A stretch of 64,000 bases of DNA, taken from Paraburkholderia fungorum. GTDB lineage: Bacteria; Pseudomonadota; Gammaproteobacteria; Burkholderiales; Burkholderiaceae. The DNA is taken from positions 1,178,001-1,242,000 of the forward strand of contig NZ_FNKP01000002.1 of assembly GCF_900099835.1 (NCBI RefSeq). The letters are read 5' to 3'. Below the pieces are notes generated by a model. It worked only from the letters and a program-made list of their open reading frames with translations. It was not told the origin of the DNA and searched no databases. Both the position numbers and the translations under genes were made by a program. Shown one piece after another: positions 45,371 through 54,131 of the stretch. The number at the start of each line of letters is the position of its first letter. Position 1 is the stretch's first letter.

Positions 45371-45479
45371 GGTCGATTGTCCATCTTCGATTGATTGTGT
45401 TTCCACGATTATCCGGCTACCGCGGCGTCGCGCGAGAGCCTATTGTGCGTAAGTACCTTATCAAAAACCGGAGCCCGTT

Positions 45480-46121
45480 ATGCCTGCTGCCCGCCCAGTT
45501 CAGCCAATCCGACTGTTCACGACCCTGCTTTCGGGGCATGGACACCGCGTCAAACTTTTTCTGACGATGCTCGATCTTCCATTCGAAGTGGTTGAATTGA
45601 ATATGAAAGCGGGCGACAACCGCAAGCCCGAATATCTCGCGCTGAACCCGTTCGGTCAGGTGCCGACCATCCAGGACGGCGATCTCACGCTGTTCGATTC
45701 GAACGCGATTCTCGTGTATCTGGCGAAGCGCTACGGCGATTCGTCATGGCTGCCCGACGATCCGGTCGGCGCGGCTGCGGTGCAGCGCTGGTTGTCACTC
45801 GCGGCGGGACCGATTGCTTACGGACCCTGTACCGCACGGCTCGTGACGGTGTTCGGCGCACCGTACGACCATCAGAACGCGAAGAACGTGGCCGTCAAAC
45901 TGTTCGACGTGATCGAACAGGAACTGGCCGGCAAGCCGTTCGCGGCGGGCGCTCAGGTGACGATTGCCGATATCGCCGCACACACGTACATCGCGCACGC
46001 ACCGGAAGGCGGCGTGTCGCTCGAGCCGTACCCGAACATTCGCGCATGGTTGCGCCGTGTCGAGGCATTGCCGCGTTTCATCGCGATGCCGACGACCAAA
46101 GCCGGTCTGCTCGCAGCCTGA
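45480..46121 (+). CDS. Glutathione S-transferase family protein
   Basis: A 213-residue GST. The N-terminal thioredoxin fold (IRLFTTLLSGHGHRVKLFLTMLDLPFEVVELNM) has the Ser in LSGHG for glutathione and the cis-proline segment GQVPTIQDGD; LFDSNAILVYLAKRYG ends this domain. The helical C-terminal domain follows from about 88. GGAG precedes the ATG. It is probably a detoxification enzyme, cotranscribed with the flavin/Fe-S oxidoreductase 33 bp downstream. Confidence 0.92.
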   Translation: MPAARPVQPIRLFTTLLSGHGHRVKLFLTMLDLPFEVVELNMKAGDNRKPEYLALNPFGQVPTIQDGDLTLFDSNAILVYLAKRYGDSSWLPDDPVGAAAVQRWLSLAAGPIAYGPCTARLVTVFGAPYDHQNAKNVAVKLFDVIEQELAGKPFAAGAQVTIADIAAHTYIAHAPEGGVSLEPYPNIRAWLRRVEALPRFIAMPTTKAGLLAA

Positions 46122-46153
46122 GTGACCCTACCTGGTGATGCTGGAGTCCGCAC

Positions 46154-48214
46154 ATGTCCACTTTTATCCCGCTGAATGGTTGGGGCGTCGAAGCCTCGCC
46201 GTTTCACGCCGCCGAGTTGCTGGCGCAGCAGCGCGCGGGCGTGAGCAGTCAGGCGGATTCGAGCGGCCGTCGCGGAATCCGGCGTTATATGCCGGACCAG
46301 CATCGTCAGTTTTTCGCGGAACAACCGTTCATGGTGTTCGGCGGCGTCGATGCAAACGGGCAGCCGTGGGCGACGTTGCGCGCGGCTGCGCCCGGGTTCG
46401 TGTCGTCACCGGATGCGCACACGCTGCGTATCGACGGCGGTGCGTTGCCTGGCGATCCGCTCGCGGCGGCATGGCAGACCGGCACGATGATCGGCGGTCT
46501 GGGGTTGCAGCCGCAGACGCGTCGGCGTAACCGGATCAACGGCCGGGTGAGGTCTGCGGAAGGGGGCGCGCTGGTGATCGACGTGACGCAGAGTTTCGGC
46601 AATTGCGCGAAGTATATTCAGAGCCGTACGCCGACTTTTGTCGAGCGTGGCGCTGCGGCCGGTTCGCTGCAATCCGAAGTGGCGACGCAACTCAGCGACG
46701 CCGACCGCGCGTTGCTCGCGAAAGCGGACACGTTCTTTATCGCCAGCGCGAATCTCGAAGAGGATGCGCAACTGGCGCGTGGCGTCGACGTTTCGCATCG
46801 GGGCGGGGCGCCGGGCTTTGTTCGCGTCGACGATGCGAATACGCTGACCACGCCCGATTACAGCGGCAATAACTTCTTCAACACGATCGGCAACCTGATT
46901 CACGATCCGCGCGCCGGGTTGTTGTTTATCGACTTCGCAACGGGCGATCTGCTGTATCTGGCGGTGCGCGCGGAAGTGATTTGGGAAGGCGAGGAACTGA
47001 CAGCATTCGATGGCGCGCAGCGGCTCGTGCGTTTTCATATCGATGAAGTGCGGCGCAGTCGCGGCGTGTTGCCGTTTCGCTGGTCCGAGGTCGAGTTGGC
47101 GCCGCAATTTGCAAAAGTTGCGCGTGAGGTGGTGCAGGCACCGGCTCAACCTCAGCCATCGGGCTGGCAGAAGCTGAAAGTCGCGGCGGTTGTCGATGAA
47201 ACGCCGTCGATTCGCTCGTTCTATTTCGAATCCATCGACGGCACGCCGTTGCCGCCATACAAGCCCGGACAATTCCTGCCGATTCGAGTCCCGGCGACGC
47301 AATCCGGCGAGCCGCTTCTGCGAACCTACACGCTGTCCGATTCGCACGATGCGCGGCGTTACCGGATCAGCGTGAAGCGCGAAGGCACCGCATCGAACTG
47401 GTTGCATGACCGGCTGGCTGCGGGCGCGCTGATCGAAGCGAAGCGGCCGGGCGGTGCGTTCTTCTACGATGAAGCCAGCCCGCGACCGGCGGTGTTCATT
47501 TCAGCGGGCATCGGCATTACGCCGATGATCGCAATGCTGCATCACGCGTTGAAGCCAGCTGGACAAGATGGTTCGCAGAGCGGCAAACGACTGTTCTTCT
47601 TTCACGGTGCGCGTACCGATGGTGAGCGGCCATTCAGCGCTCATCTGAAGGAACTCGCGACGCGGCATCCGGCGGTTTCGTTGCATCTGTTCGATAGCGC
47701 GGGCGAGGTGCGGGCGCCAGGCGTATCGGCGGGGCGAGTCGGGATCGACGCATTGAAGCGCGTGCTGCCGTTCGACGACTACGACTTTTACCTGTGCGGC
47801 CCGGAGCGGTTCATGCGCGATCTGTACGAAGGATTGCGCGGCCTGAATGTCGCCGATGAACGGATCCGCTTCGAGGCCTTTGGTCCGGCGAGCGTGAAGC
47901 GCACGAGCACGCGTGCCGGGACAGAAATCGAGGCCGCGCCAGCCGTGACTGTGCCCGTGACCTTCGCCCGCTCGAAGCAAACGCTGCCGTGGTCGTCCGG
48001 CGACGGGAGTTTGCTGGAGTTCGCGGAAGCGCATGGCATTGACGCGCCGTCGAGTTGCCGCTCGGGAATGTGCGGAACGTGTTCGACGCGTTTGCTGTCG
48101 GGCAGTGTGCGATACGACGGCGAGGTCGAGGCGGAAATCGAAGCGGGGTCGGCGCTGGTTTGCATGGCCCGGCCCGTCGCCGGTGATGAAGCCCCTGTCG
48201 TGCTGGATCTGTGA
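46154..48214 (+). CDS. Three-domain PNPOx-like / FAD-NAD reductase / 2Fe-2S fusion protein
   Basis: A 686-residue fusion. Residues about 40-330 resemble the FMN-binding pyridoxamine-phosphate-oxidase-like split barrel. Residues about 340-570 are a ferredoxin-NADP-reductase-type FAD/NAD domain (LRTYTLSDSHDARRYRISVKRE, SAGIGITPMIAM, YLCGPERFM). The C-terminus is a 2Fe-2S ferredoxin with Cys635, Cys640, Cys643 and Cys670. It could pass electrons from NAD(P)H to the FMN-like site or to an outside oxygenase. The substrate is unknown; the GST and the LysR regulator suggest defence against electrophiles or nitro compounds. Confidence 0.87.
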   Translation: MSTFIPLNGWGVEASPFHAAELLAQQRAGVSSQADSSGRRGIRRYMPDQHRQFFAEQPFMVFGGVDANGQPWATLRAAAPGFVSSPDAHTLRIDGGALPGDPLAAAWQTGTMIGGLGLQPQTRRRNRINGRVRSAEGGALVIDVTQSFGNCAKYIQSRTPTFVERGAAAGSLQSEVATQLSDADRALLAKADTFFIASANLEEDAQLARGVDVSHRGGAPGFVRVDDANTLTTPDYSGNNFFNTIGNLIHDPRAGLLFIDFATGDLLYLAVRAEVIWEGEELTAFDGAQRLVRFHIDEVRRSRGVLPFRWSEVELAPQFAKVAREVVQAPAQPQPSGWQKLKVAAVVDETPSIRSFYFESIDGTPLPPYKPGQFLPIRVPATQSGEPLLRTYTLSDSHDARRYRISVKREGTASNWLHDRLAAGALIEAKRPGGAFFYDEASPRPAVFISAGIGITPMIAMLHHALKPAGQDGSQSGKRLFFFHGARTDGERPFSAHLKELATRHPAVSLHLFDSAGEVRAPGVSAGRVGIDALKRVLPFDDYDFYLCGPERFMRDLYEGLRGLNVADERIRFEAFGPASVKRTSTRAGTEIEAAPAVTVPVTFARSKQTLPWSSGDGSLLEFAEAHGIDAPSSCRSGMCGTCSTRLLSGSVRYDGEVEAEIEAGSALVCMARPVAGDEAPVVLDL

Positions 48215-48276
48215 GCGCGGGGCGCGGCTAATCAGAGCGCGACTCCGCCCCCTCTGCCCGAATCCCGAATCCCGAA

Positions 48277-48993
48277 TCACGCCACGACGACGGTGAACTC
48301 CACGCCCGATTCGAAATCCAGCGTCGTGGTCGAAAAGCGCGGGTTGTCGTCGAGATACTGTTTGTATGGCCGCACGGCGTCCTCGGCGGTGTACATGTTG
48401 TCGGCGAGCACGATCGATCCCGGTCGCAGCAGATGCTCCGTGTGCCGGAACAGGTCGAGATACGTATTGGCCCATACGTCGATGAACACCATGTCGAACG
48501 TGCCGTCCAGTCCTGCAACAGTCTCGAACACGTTGCCTTCGCGCAGATCGACATAAGCGTCCACGTCAGCGAGGCAAACGTGCGCGCGAAGTTGCGCGCA
48601 TTTGAGCGGATCGAGTTCGGTCGCGACGACCACGCCGCCGCCCAACGTGCGAAGCGCCTCGGCGAAATACAACGTGGATACGCCGCACGAACTGCCGAGT
48701 TCGAGAATGCGGGCAGGCTTGTGCGAGAGCACCATGTTCTGCAAGAACCGTCCCGTTTCCGCCGATACCGCCAGCGACAGCGCCGTGCCCTGCGAGGTTT
48801 CGAAATCTTCGCTCGATAACCCGAGTGTTTCGAGGAAACGTCCGCGCAACCGGGGCGCAAGCGTGTCGTATTCGTCGGCGAGCGTCAGGAACTCTTCGCT
48901 CGATCCATGGAATTGCGCCCGTGCGCGGGCCATCACTTCGGTCTGGCTCTGCTCATGAAGCCGCCGCAGAAGCGTTGTGGCTGTTGATGTCAT
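48277..48993 (-). CDS. O-methyltransferase, class I SAM-dependent
   Basis: A 238-residue methyltransferase of the COMT/CCoAOMT-like type. Motif I ARILELGSSCGVSTLYFAEAL binds SAM; FDMVFIDVWANTYLDLFRHTEHLLRPGSIVLADNM holds the later motifs. The acidic metal site common to this group is present in part (D and DN). It is convergent with the fusion oxidoreductase and followed upstream, on its own strand, by the sigma-factor genes. The acceptor is unknown. Confidence 0.88.
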   Translation of the reverse strand: MTSTATTLLRRLHEQSQTEVMARARAQFHGSSEEFLTLADEYDTLAPRLRGRFLETLGLSSEDFETSQGTALSLAVSAETGRFLQNMVLSHKPARILELGSSCGVSTLYFAEALRTLGGGVVVATELDPLKCAQLRAHVCLADVDAYVDLREGNVFETVAGLDGTFDMVFIDVWANTYLDLFRHTEHLLRPGSIVLADNMYTAEDAVRPYKQYLDDNPRFSTTTLDFESGVEFTVVVA

Positions 48994-49086
48994 ACGTTCT
49001 CCAGGAAGCTGACTCGATCTGGTCCGACAAGCTGGCGCGCGACAGCGGCAGTCGCGCGCGGCTCTGGTTGCAGCCGGTGCGGCGGC

Positions 49087-49401
49087 TCACTCCGCCGTCG
49101 GCCGCCCTGGCCGGTGACGTGACGCCCACGCCGCCTGCACGCGTTCGCGTTCTTCCGGCGTCATCGCGTTCCATTTGCGCCAGTGCCGCCGCTCGCGCCA
49201 GCCGCCGCCGCCGCGAAAGCCGCCGAACAGGATGCGGCTCAATACCAGCAGGCCCAACGCGTGCGCGAAGTCGATGGTCCGCGCGCCGACGAACAATGCC
49301 GGCACCACCCAGTTCCATAGCAGCATGACCGCCACCCCGAGCACGCCTATGCCGACCACCACCAGCAGTGCTTTGCCGATACATCGGGTTCGAAATTTCA
49401 T
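49087..49401 (-). CDS. Small membrane protein downstream of ECF sigma factor
   Basis: A 104-residue protein with two membrane segments (about 10-32 and 35-60) and a basic, arginine-rich cytoplasmic tail (GGFRGGGGWRERRHWRKWNAMTPEERERVQAAWASR). It begins 12 bp after the sigma-factor stop, so they are cotranscribed. It has no canonical anti-sigma zinc motif. A role in controlling the sigma factor is possible but not shown by the sequence. Confidence 0.8.
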   Translation of the reverse strand: MKFRTRCIGKALLVVVGIGVLGVAVMLLWNWVVPALFVGARTIDFAHALGLLVLSRILFGGFRGGGGWRERRHWRKWNAMTPEERERVQAAWASRHRPGRPTAE

Positions 49402-49413
49402 CCGTCGACTCCT

Positions 49414-50001
49414 TTAGATATCCAGTTCGTCATAAATCGTCTTCAGCCGCGCGCGCAGATGCAGGACCGCGTAGCGTTTGCGCGCGAGCAGCGTATTGAG
49501 CGCGATGCCGCTTTGCGCCGCCATCTCCTTGAAGGAGCGTCCCTCCAGTTCGTGCGCGATGAACACGTCACGCTGATCGGGCGGCAATTCGTCGAGTGCG
49601 TCCTGCAAGGCTTCGAGCAGAATCGCGCGGGCATAGAGCGCTTCTGGACCGGCGTCGTGCGCAGGCAGCGCGAGATCTAGGCGATATTCGTCGCCGGCAT
49701 CGTCGTCGTGCTCTGCTGCTGACAGGTCCGTCAGCGGTTCTTCCTTCTTCTTGCGAAAACGGTCGACGATGCGGTTGCGCGCAGCCCGAAAGAGCCACGC
49801 GCTCGCCTGTTCGATCGGCGCAGGAAGCCGGTAAGCCTGAACGAATTCGTGGAAAACATCTTGCAGGATGTCCTCGGCATCGTTGGGATCGCGAATCCGG
49901 CGCCGGATGAAATTGACGAGCCTCGTGCGCTCGCGGATCACCGTTGCGGTGATGTCGCTATCGCGTTGGTTCGTCGTATCCGGCGTGAGTGGCGGTTCCA
50001 T
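49414..50001 (-). CDS. RNA polymerase ECF sigma factor
   Basis: A 195-residue ECF sigma factor. Region 2 carries RDPNDAEDILQDVFHEFVQAYRL and ASAWLFRAARNRIVDRFRKKK. Region 4 has ELPPDQRDVFIAHELEGRSFKEMAAQSGIALNTLLARKRYAVLHLR. The acidic linker DLSAAEHDDDAGDEYRLDL is longer than usual. A small membrane protein follows in the same operon. A TonB-dependent receptor on the same strand lies 170 bp upstream, but the receptor has no obvious N-terminal signalling domain, so the classic FecIR-type link is doubtful. Confidence 0.92.
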   Translation of the reverse strand: MEPPLTPDTTNQRDSDITATVIRERTRLVNFIRRRIRDPNDAEDILQDVFHEFVQAYRLPAPIEQASAWLFRAARNRIVDRFRKKKEEPLTDLSAAEHDDDAGDEYRLDLALPAHDAGPEALYARAILLEALQDALDELPPDQRDVFIAHELEGRSFKEMAAQSGIALNTLLARKRYAVLHLRARLKTIYDELDI

Positions 50002-50171
50002 GCGTCTGAAGACGTTTCAGCGGAGCGGATATTGTGGTGAGCGGAAAATAAATTTCTCGCAGCGGATGAGGCGGCCGTCTGGTCCCGGGCGACGAGTGGA
50101 CGCGCCGCGTTGGCGACGCGTACCGGACTCATCGGGACGTGCAGGGGAGGGGCGTCAGGCGGGCTCCGTCC

Positions 50172-52454
50172 TCAATACCGCCACGTCAGATTAACACTGC
50201 CGTTCAACGGACCGGCGTAGATCCCGGTCGAGTATTCCAGCGACGCAAAGTGCTTCTTGTTGAGCGCGTTATTCAGATTCCCCGTGATGCTGAAGTGCCG
50301 GTTGACGTCATAGCGCACCATGAAATCGAGGTCCGCATACGCGCCCTGTTTCACCGTGCCCACGCCTTCGGATTCGAAGCGCGTGGCGCTCTGCCAGCGC
50401 ACGCTGCTGCCCACCGTCAGCTTGTGATCGAGATACGGAACCCGGTACGTGGTCGACAGATGCAAGGTCTTGCGCGGCACGAAGGTTTGCGTCGACAGGC
50501 CGTCGTCGCCGACCACGCGCAGAATCGTCGCGCCCGCGCTGACGTTCCAGTCGTGCGTGAGTTGCCCGGACACTTCCGCTTCCACGCCCTCGGAGGTGGC
50601 GTTGCCCGCCGTGTAGGCCTCGTTGCCGGTTTCGAGGTTCAGGCCCGCATCGGTTGCGACGTTGGTCTGACGCACATGAAAGACCGCGAGCGACGTATTC
50701 AGCCGGTTGTCGAAGAACGCGCCCTTGACGCCCGCCTCGGCGCTGCTGCCGCGCGCGGGGCCGAGCAACTGGCTGTCGATGTTCAACTGGTATTGCGGAT
50801 TGAAAATCTTCGTGAAGCTGGCGTATGCGGTGATCTGTCTCGTCAGATCGACCGTCAGGCCGACGTACGGCGACGAGCCGGCCGATTGCTGAGAATAGGG
50901 CGTGCCGCTCGCGTCGCCGCTGCTGCCTGCCTGCGTGTAGTTGATGCCGAGCAGCAGATTCACACGATCGCTGAGATTCCAGCGCGACGAGGCGTACACG
51001 CTGCGGCGCACGTCGAGGTAATGCGTGTAGTCGGTCGCGGCGCCGAAGGCCGGTTCCGGGAAGGTGCCCGCCAGCAGTTCGGACAGGCTCAGCGCAGTGC
51101 CGTCGGTATCGCCCTCGCCGGACGGATTGCTCAGTTCCGAGCGCGAGAAGCTTGCGCCGAATACAAGGTCGTGCGTGCGCCCAAACAGATCGACCTTGCC
51201 CGACACGTTCGAGTCCAGCACGATCTGCCGGTTCGACTCCTTCCACCACGACGTATACGACTCGATGCCGCTGCCGTCCGCATTCAGCGAGCCGTTCGGG
51301 TAGAAGATTTTCGCGTTGCTCGAGATGTCGTTGAAAGCGGCTGTCGTCTTCCATTTCCAGCGCTGGCCGAGTTGCTGGGTCAACTCCGCGAAGGCGCGCT
51401 CTTCCTGCGTGTTGAAGTACGCCCAACTCGGCGCCATGCTCGCGCCCACGCCATAGCTGAGCTGATTGCCGTTCGCGTCGAGGAGAGGCAGGCCGCCCCA
51501 CTGGGCGCCTTCGGAGCGGTTGTTTTCGTAGCTGAAGCCGAGCGTCGCGAGTGTCGTCGGCGTGAGGTTCGCTTCGACCACGCCATAGACGATGTCCTTG
51601 CTCGGCTTGTAGCGGTCGATATAGGAATTGCCGTCCTCGTGCACGGCGACGAGACGTCCGGCGACCGTGCCCGCCTTGTTCAACGGCCCCGACACGTCGA
51701 CGTCGATACGCTTCGTGTCCCACGATCCGTACGAGATATCACCCGATGCCTGGAAGTCGTAAGTGGGCCGCTTACGGATGAAGTTGACCGTCGCCGACGG
51801 GTTGCCGGTGGCGGCATTCAGTCCGTCGGCACCGCGTAGTACTTCGACCCGGTCGTATAGCGCCATGTCGATGTCGCCATATTGCGACTGGTAGATCAGC
51901 GGCGTGCCGATGCCGTCGAACTGGAAGTTGGTGATCTGGAAGCCGCGCGACATGAAGTCGGTGCGGTCCGTTTCGTATTGATCGACGGTGACGCCGGTGA
52001 CGTGTTTCAGCGCGTCGTTCACGCTATTGAGCTGGAAGTCGTCCATTTGCTGACGCGTCAGCACGGAAACGGATTGCGGCGTTTCCTTGGGCGACAGCGC
52101 GATCTTGCTGCCGGCGGTCGTCGAGTGGAAGGTGTAGGAATGGGTCTTTTCGGTCGGCGGCTGCACGTCGTCGCTGCTGGCGTTGACGGCGACCGTGGGG
52201 AGCTGGGCTTCCTGTGCGGCGGGGGTGTTTGTGCTGGTGCTGGCGTTGGTAGTGGCGTTGGCCGTATTGCCGGTGTCGCTGGACTGGGCCCACGACATCG
52301 TCGGCACGATGCCGGCGAAAGCGAGCATCACGACGATCGGACGCAGATGACTGCCCGCTTGTCGCCGCACGGATGCGGAAGCGGGCGGCCGTGCAGCCGA
52401 TGAAGGAAAGCGATGATTTGCACGATAACTCAAGCGATAACTCATGGAACGCAT
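50172..52454 (-). CDS. TonB-dependent siderophore receptor
   Basis: About 760 residues from ATG 52454. An extended signal region ends near TMSWAQ-SS. A TonB-box region LPTVAVNASSDD follows, then the plug (SPKETPQSVSVLTRQQMDDFQLNSVNDALKHVTGVTV and DFMSRGFQITNFQFDGIGTPL) and a 22-strand barrel ending VNLTWRY. The plug motifs match the FpvA/FoxA-type ferric-siderophore receptors. Frames starting at 52496 would overlap the Fur box, so the start at 52454 or 52445 is preferred. Expression should be derepressed in low iron. Confidence 0.92.
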   Translation of the reverse strand: MRSMSYRLSYRANHRFPSSAARPPASASVRRQAGSHLRPIVVMLAFAGIVPTMSWAQSSDTGNTANATTNASTSTNTPAAQEAQLPTVAVNASSDDVQPPTEKTHSYTFHSTTAGSKIALSPKETPQSVSVLTRQQMDDFQLNSVNDALKHVTGVTVDQYETDRTDFMSRGFQITNFQFDGIGTPLIYQSQYGDIDMALYDRVEVLRGADGLNAATGNPSATVNFIRKRPTYDFQASGDISYGSWDTKRIDVDVSGPLNKAGTVAGRLVAVHEDGNSYIDRYKPSKDIVYGVVEANLTPTTLATLGFSYENNRSEGAQWGGLPLLDANGNQLSYGVGASMAPSWAYFNTQEERAFAELTQQLGQRWKWKTTAAFNDISSNAKIFYPNGSLNADGSGIESYTSWWKESNRQIVLDSNVSGKVDLFGRTHDLVFGASFSRSELSNPSGEGDTDGTALSLSELLAGTFPEPAFGAATDYTHYLDVRRSVYASSRWNLSDRVNLLLGINYTQAGSSGDASGTPYSQQSAGSSPYVGLTVDLTRQITAYASFTKIFNPQYQLNIDSQLLGPARGSSAEAGVKGAFFDNRLNTSLAVFHVRQTNVATDAGLNLETGNEAYTAGNATSEGVEAEVSGQLTHDWNVSAGATILRVVGDDGLSTQTFVPRKTLHLSTTYRVPYLDHKLTVGSSVRWQSATRFESEGVGTVKQGAYADLDFMVRYDVNRHFSITGNLNNALNKKHFASLEYSTGIYAGPLNGSVNLTWRY

Positions 52455-52477
52455 CAACCCGCAGACAAATAAAAGGC

Positions 52478-52492
52478 GAATGATAATCATTC
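52478..52492 (-). promoter_or_regulatory. Fur box
   Basis: GAATGATAATCATTC is a perfect 7-1-7 palindrome matching the Fur consensus core. It lies 24 bp upstream of the preferred start of the siderophore receptor and shows iron-dependent repression. Confidence 0.85.
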
Positions 52493-52496
52493 CCAT

Positions 52497-52859
52497 TTAC
52501 TCTTACAAAGAAATTATGCGAATGCTTAATGATTCCGTCGTTTTTTTGAGACGGCGGTTGGTGCGCGGAAGGTGGGTTTGGGCTGGTTGAGTTTGGCGCG
52601 CGCCGAGGGCCGTTGGCGGAGGGACGGCATTGGCACGCAACGGTCGGAGCTTTGTTATCGCAGGCTTATTGGCAGCCGCGAAATAATTTTCGCTGGCGCT
52701 CAGTTCCAGGAGAACACCGAGTGATGTCCGGCATTCTCGTGGCACCAGGCCGGTGCCTTACTGCCCCTTACTTATTGGCGGCGTGTTGCGACCGAAACGG
52801 CATCGACGAACTCGCCAACGCGATGCGCGCAGGGATGGATTCATCGTTGCGACAAGCAA
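52497..52859. other. Intergenic stretch upstream of receptor gene, nothing recognised
   Basis: It should carry the receptor promoter at its left end. Several short frames cross it but none shows a ribosome site or family resemblance. It leads directly into the lipoamide-dehydrogenase remnant. Confidence 0.4.
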
Positions 52860-53106
52860 GGCGGCGTGCAGTTCGATCTGCAGACCATGTCGCATCGGCG
52901 GCTCGAGCTTCTATCTCGCGGACGATGTCGGCAATGCGCGGCCATTGCAGCACGAAGCCGCCGACGACGGCAGCATCGCGGGCCAGCACGACAACATGAT
53001 TCGACTGTACGTCGAGCCGGACAGCGGCAAGCTGCTTGGCGCGGCGTCGAAACTGAACGTCCCTCCCATGCTCGATCTCGATCGTCTCCGTCACGGCGGA
53101 AAGTGA
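52860..53106 (+). pseudogene. Remnant of a dihydrolipoamide-dehydrogenase-type flavoprotein
   Basis: Two frames together resemble the region of lipoamide dehydrogenases around the second FAD motif. VQFDLQTM (52866-52889) is followed, after a four-base TCGC that shifts the frame, by IGGSSFYLADDVGNARPL and QHEAADDGSIAG, like the family's vFlAGDvn..plLHEAaDEGriAG. IRLYVEPDSGKLLGAA then matches the start of the dimerisation domain. After about 53046 similarity ends. Both ends of the gene are missing. It is a decayed fragment. Confidence 0.6.
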
Positions 53107-53289
53107 TCGTATTCTGTTGCAAGCTTCGGCACGAAGTACGGCACTATGGTGCCGTTCTGCTTCGGCGGCGCGTCGTCGTAGACTGCGCGATGGAAGAACC
53201 GGAGCATTCCGGCACGCCCCGTTCCGTCCGCCAGAAATCGATCCAGCGTCAAAGCAGACATCTTCACTGAACACAACAGGTCGAACGCC

Positions 53290-53958
53290 ATGTTCATGTT
53301 GAGCGAATTCTTCAAGTCGGCCTTGTTGATCGTCACCACGCTTTTCCCGATCATCAATCCGCCTGCGGTCGCGCTGATCATCCTGAGCATGGTGCGCGGC
53401 GCCAGCGACGAAGACCTCGCCGAACTCGCGCGCCGCATCGCGATCAACGGGTTCGTGATTCTGCTCGCGTCGCTGTCGGTCGGCGCGTACGTGCTGAAGT
53501 TCTTCGGCATTTCGGAAGACGTGTTGCGCGTCGCGGGCGGCATCGTGATCGCAACCGCAGGCTGGGGCCTGCTGCAATCGCCGACCGACGACACCGCCGA
53601 GTCGACGCCCGCACCGGACCCGAAGCGCACAGCCTCGCTACGCAGCAAGGCCTTTTATCCGCTGACGCTGCCGATCACAGTCGGGCCAGGATCGATTGCA
53701 GTCGCGATTGCGCTCGGCACCGGATCTCCACACGAAGGCATCCTGCCCGTGCATGTCGCGGGCGCTGCGCTTGCCCTGGTTCTGCTGTGCCTGAGCATCT
53801 TCTTCTGCGTGCGCTACGCCGGACGGATGGAGCGGCTGCTCGGAACCGTCGGCACGCAAATCGCCATGCGGCTCTTTGCCTTCGTGCTGTTCTGCATCGG
53901 CGTGCAATTGCTGTGGATCGGTGTAGCCGGTCTGATCGAAAGCCTGCATCTGCACTGA
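53290..53958 (+). CDS. MarC family integral membrane protein
   Basis: A 222-residue inner-membrane protein with about six helices. LLIVTTLFPIINPPAVALIILSM and FYPLTLPITVGPGSIAVAIALG are the MarC/UPF0056 signatures (two half-repeats with NPP and TxGPGSI). Function in the cell is unknown. It is probably monocistronic. Confidence 0.92.
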   Translation: MFMLSEFFKSALLIVTTLFPIINPPAVALIILSMVRGASDEDLAELARRIAINGFVILLASLSVGAYVLKFFGISEDVLRVAGGIVIATAGWGLLQSPTDDTAESTPAPDPKRTASLRSKAFYPLTLPITVGPGSIAVAIALGTGSPHEGILPVHVAGAALALVLLCLSIFFCVRYAGRMERLLGTVGTQIAMRLFAFVLFCIGVQLLWIGVAGLIESLHLH

Positions 53959-54028
53959 ACCGCGGCGCGCGCGAGTAAAGCGCCACCGCCACCGTTATAT
54001 GCCGATCGACTAAGCACCTGACAATTTG

Positions 54029-54046
54029 TTGGTTCTTTATGGCAGC
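54029..54046 (+). promoter_or_regulatory. Candidate sulfur-related motif, copy 1
   Basis: TTGGTTCTTTATGGCAGC lies 86 bp upstream of the amino-acid binding-protein gene. Related sequences stand before the SfnB-like pair (ATGGTTCTATGCGGCC at 56557) and the MFS gene (GTGGTCGTTTTATGAAG at 60493). The resemblance is partial; the binding protein, if any, is unknown. Confidence 0.3.
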
Positions 54047-54131
54047 ACGCGCTGCTACAGTCGCCGCGCAGGTGCGCAAAACGCGCCGACGTAATGCAGA
54101 ACCATCGAAATCAAAAATACGGGGCTTGGAT

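Noticed and set aside
50001..52454. FecIRA-type surface signalling unit formed by the ECF sigma factor and the TonB receptor
   Set aside because: The receptor shows no N-terminal signalling domain and no FecR-type anti-sigma gene is present; the small membrane protein lacks its features.
52613..52999. Plus-strand frame before the lipoamide-dehydrogenase remnant
   Set aside because: Runs through the remnant in the wrong frame and matches nothing known.
53091..53648. Long minus-strand frame opposite the MarC gene
   Set aside because: It is mostly the antisense of a well-supported membrane protein. Its last 55 codons lie in non-coding DNA and look protein-like, but no family is recognised.
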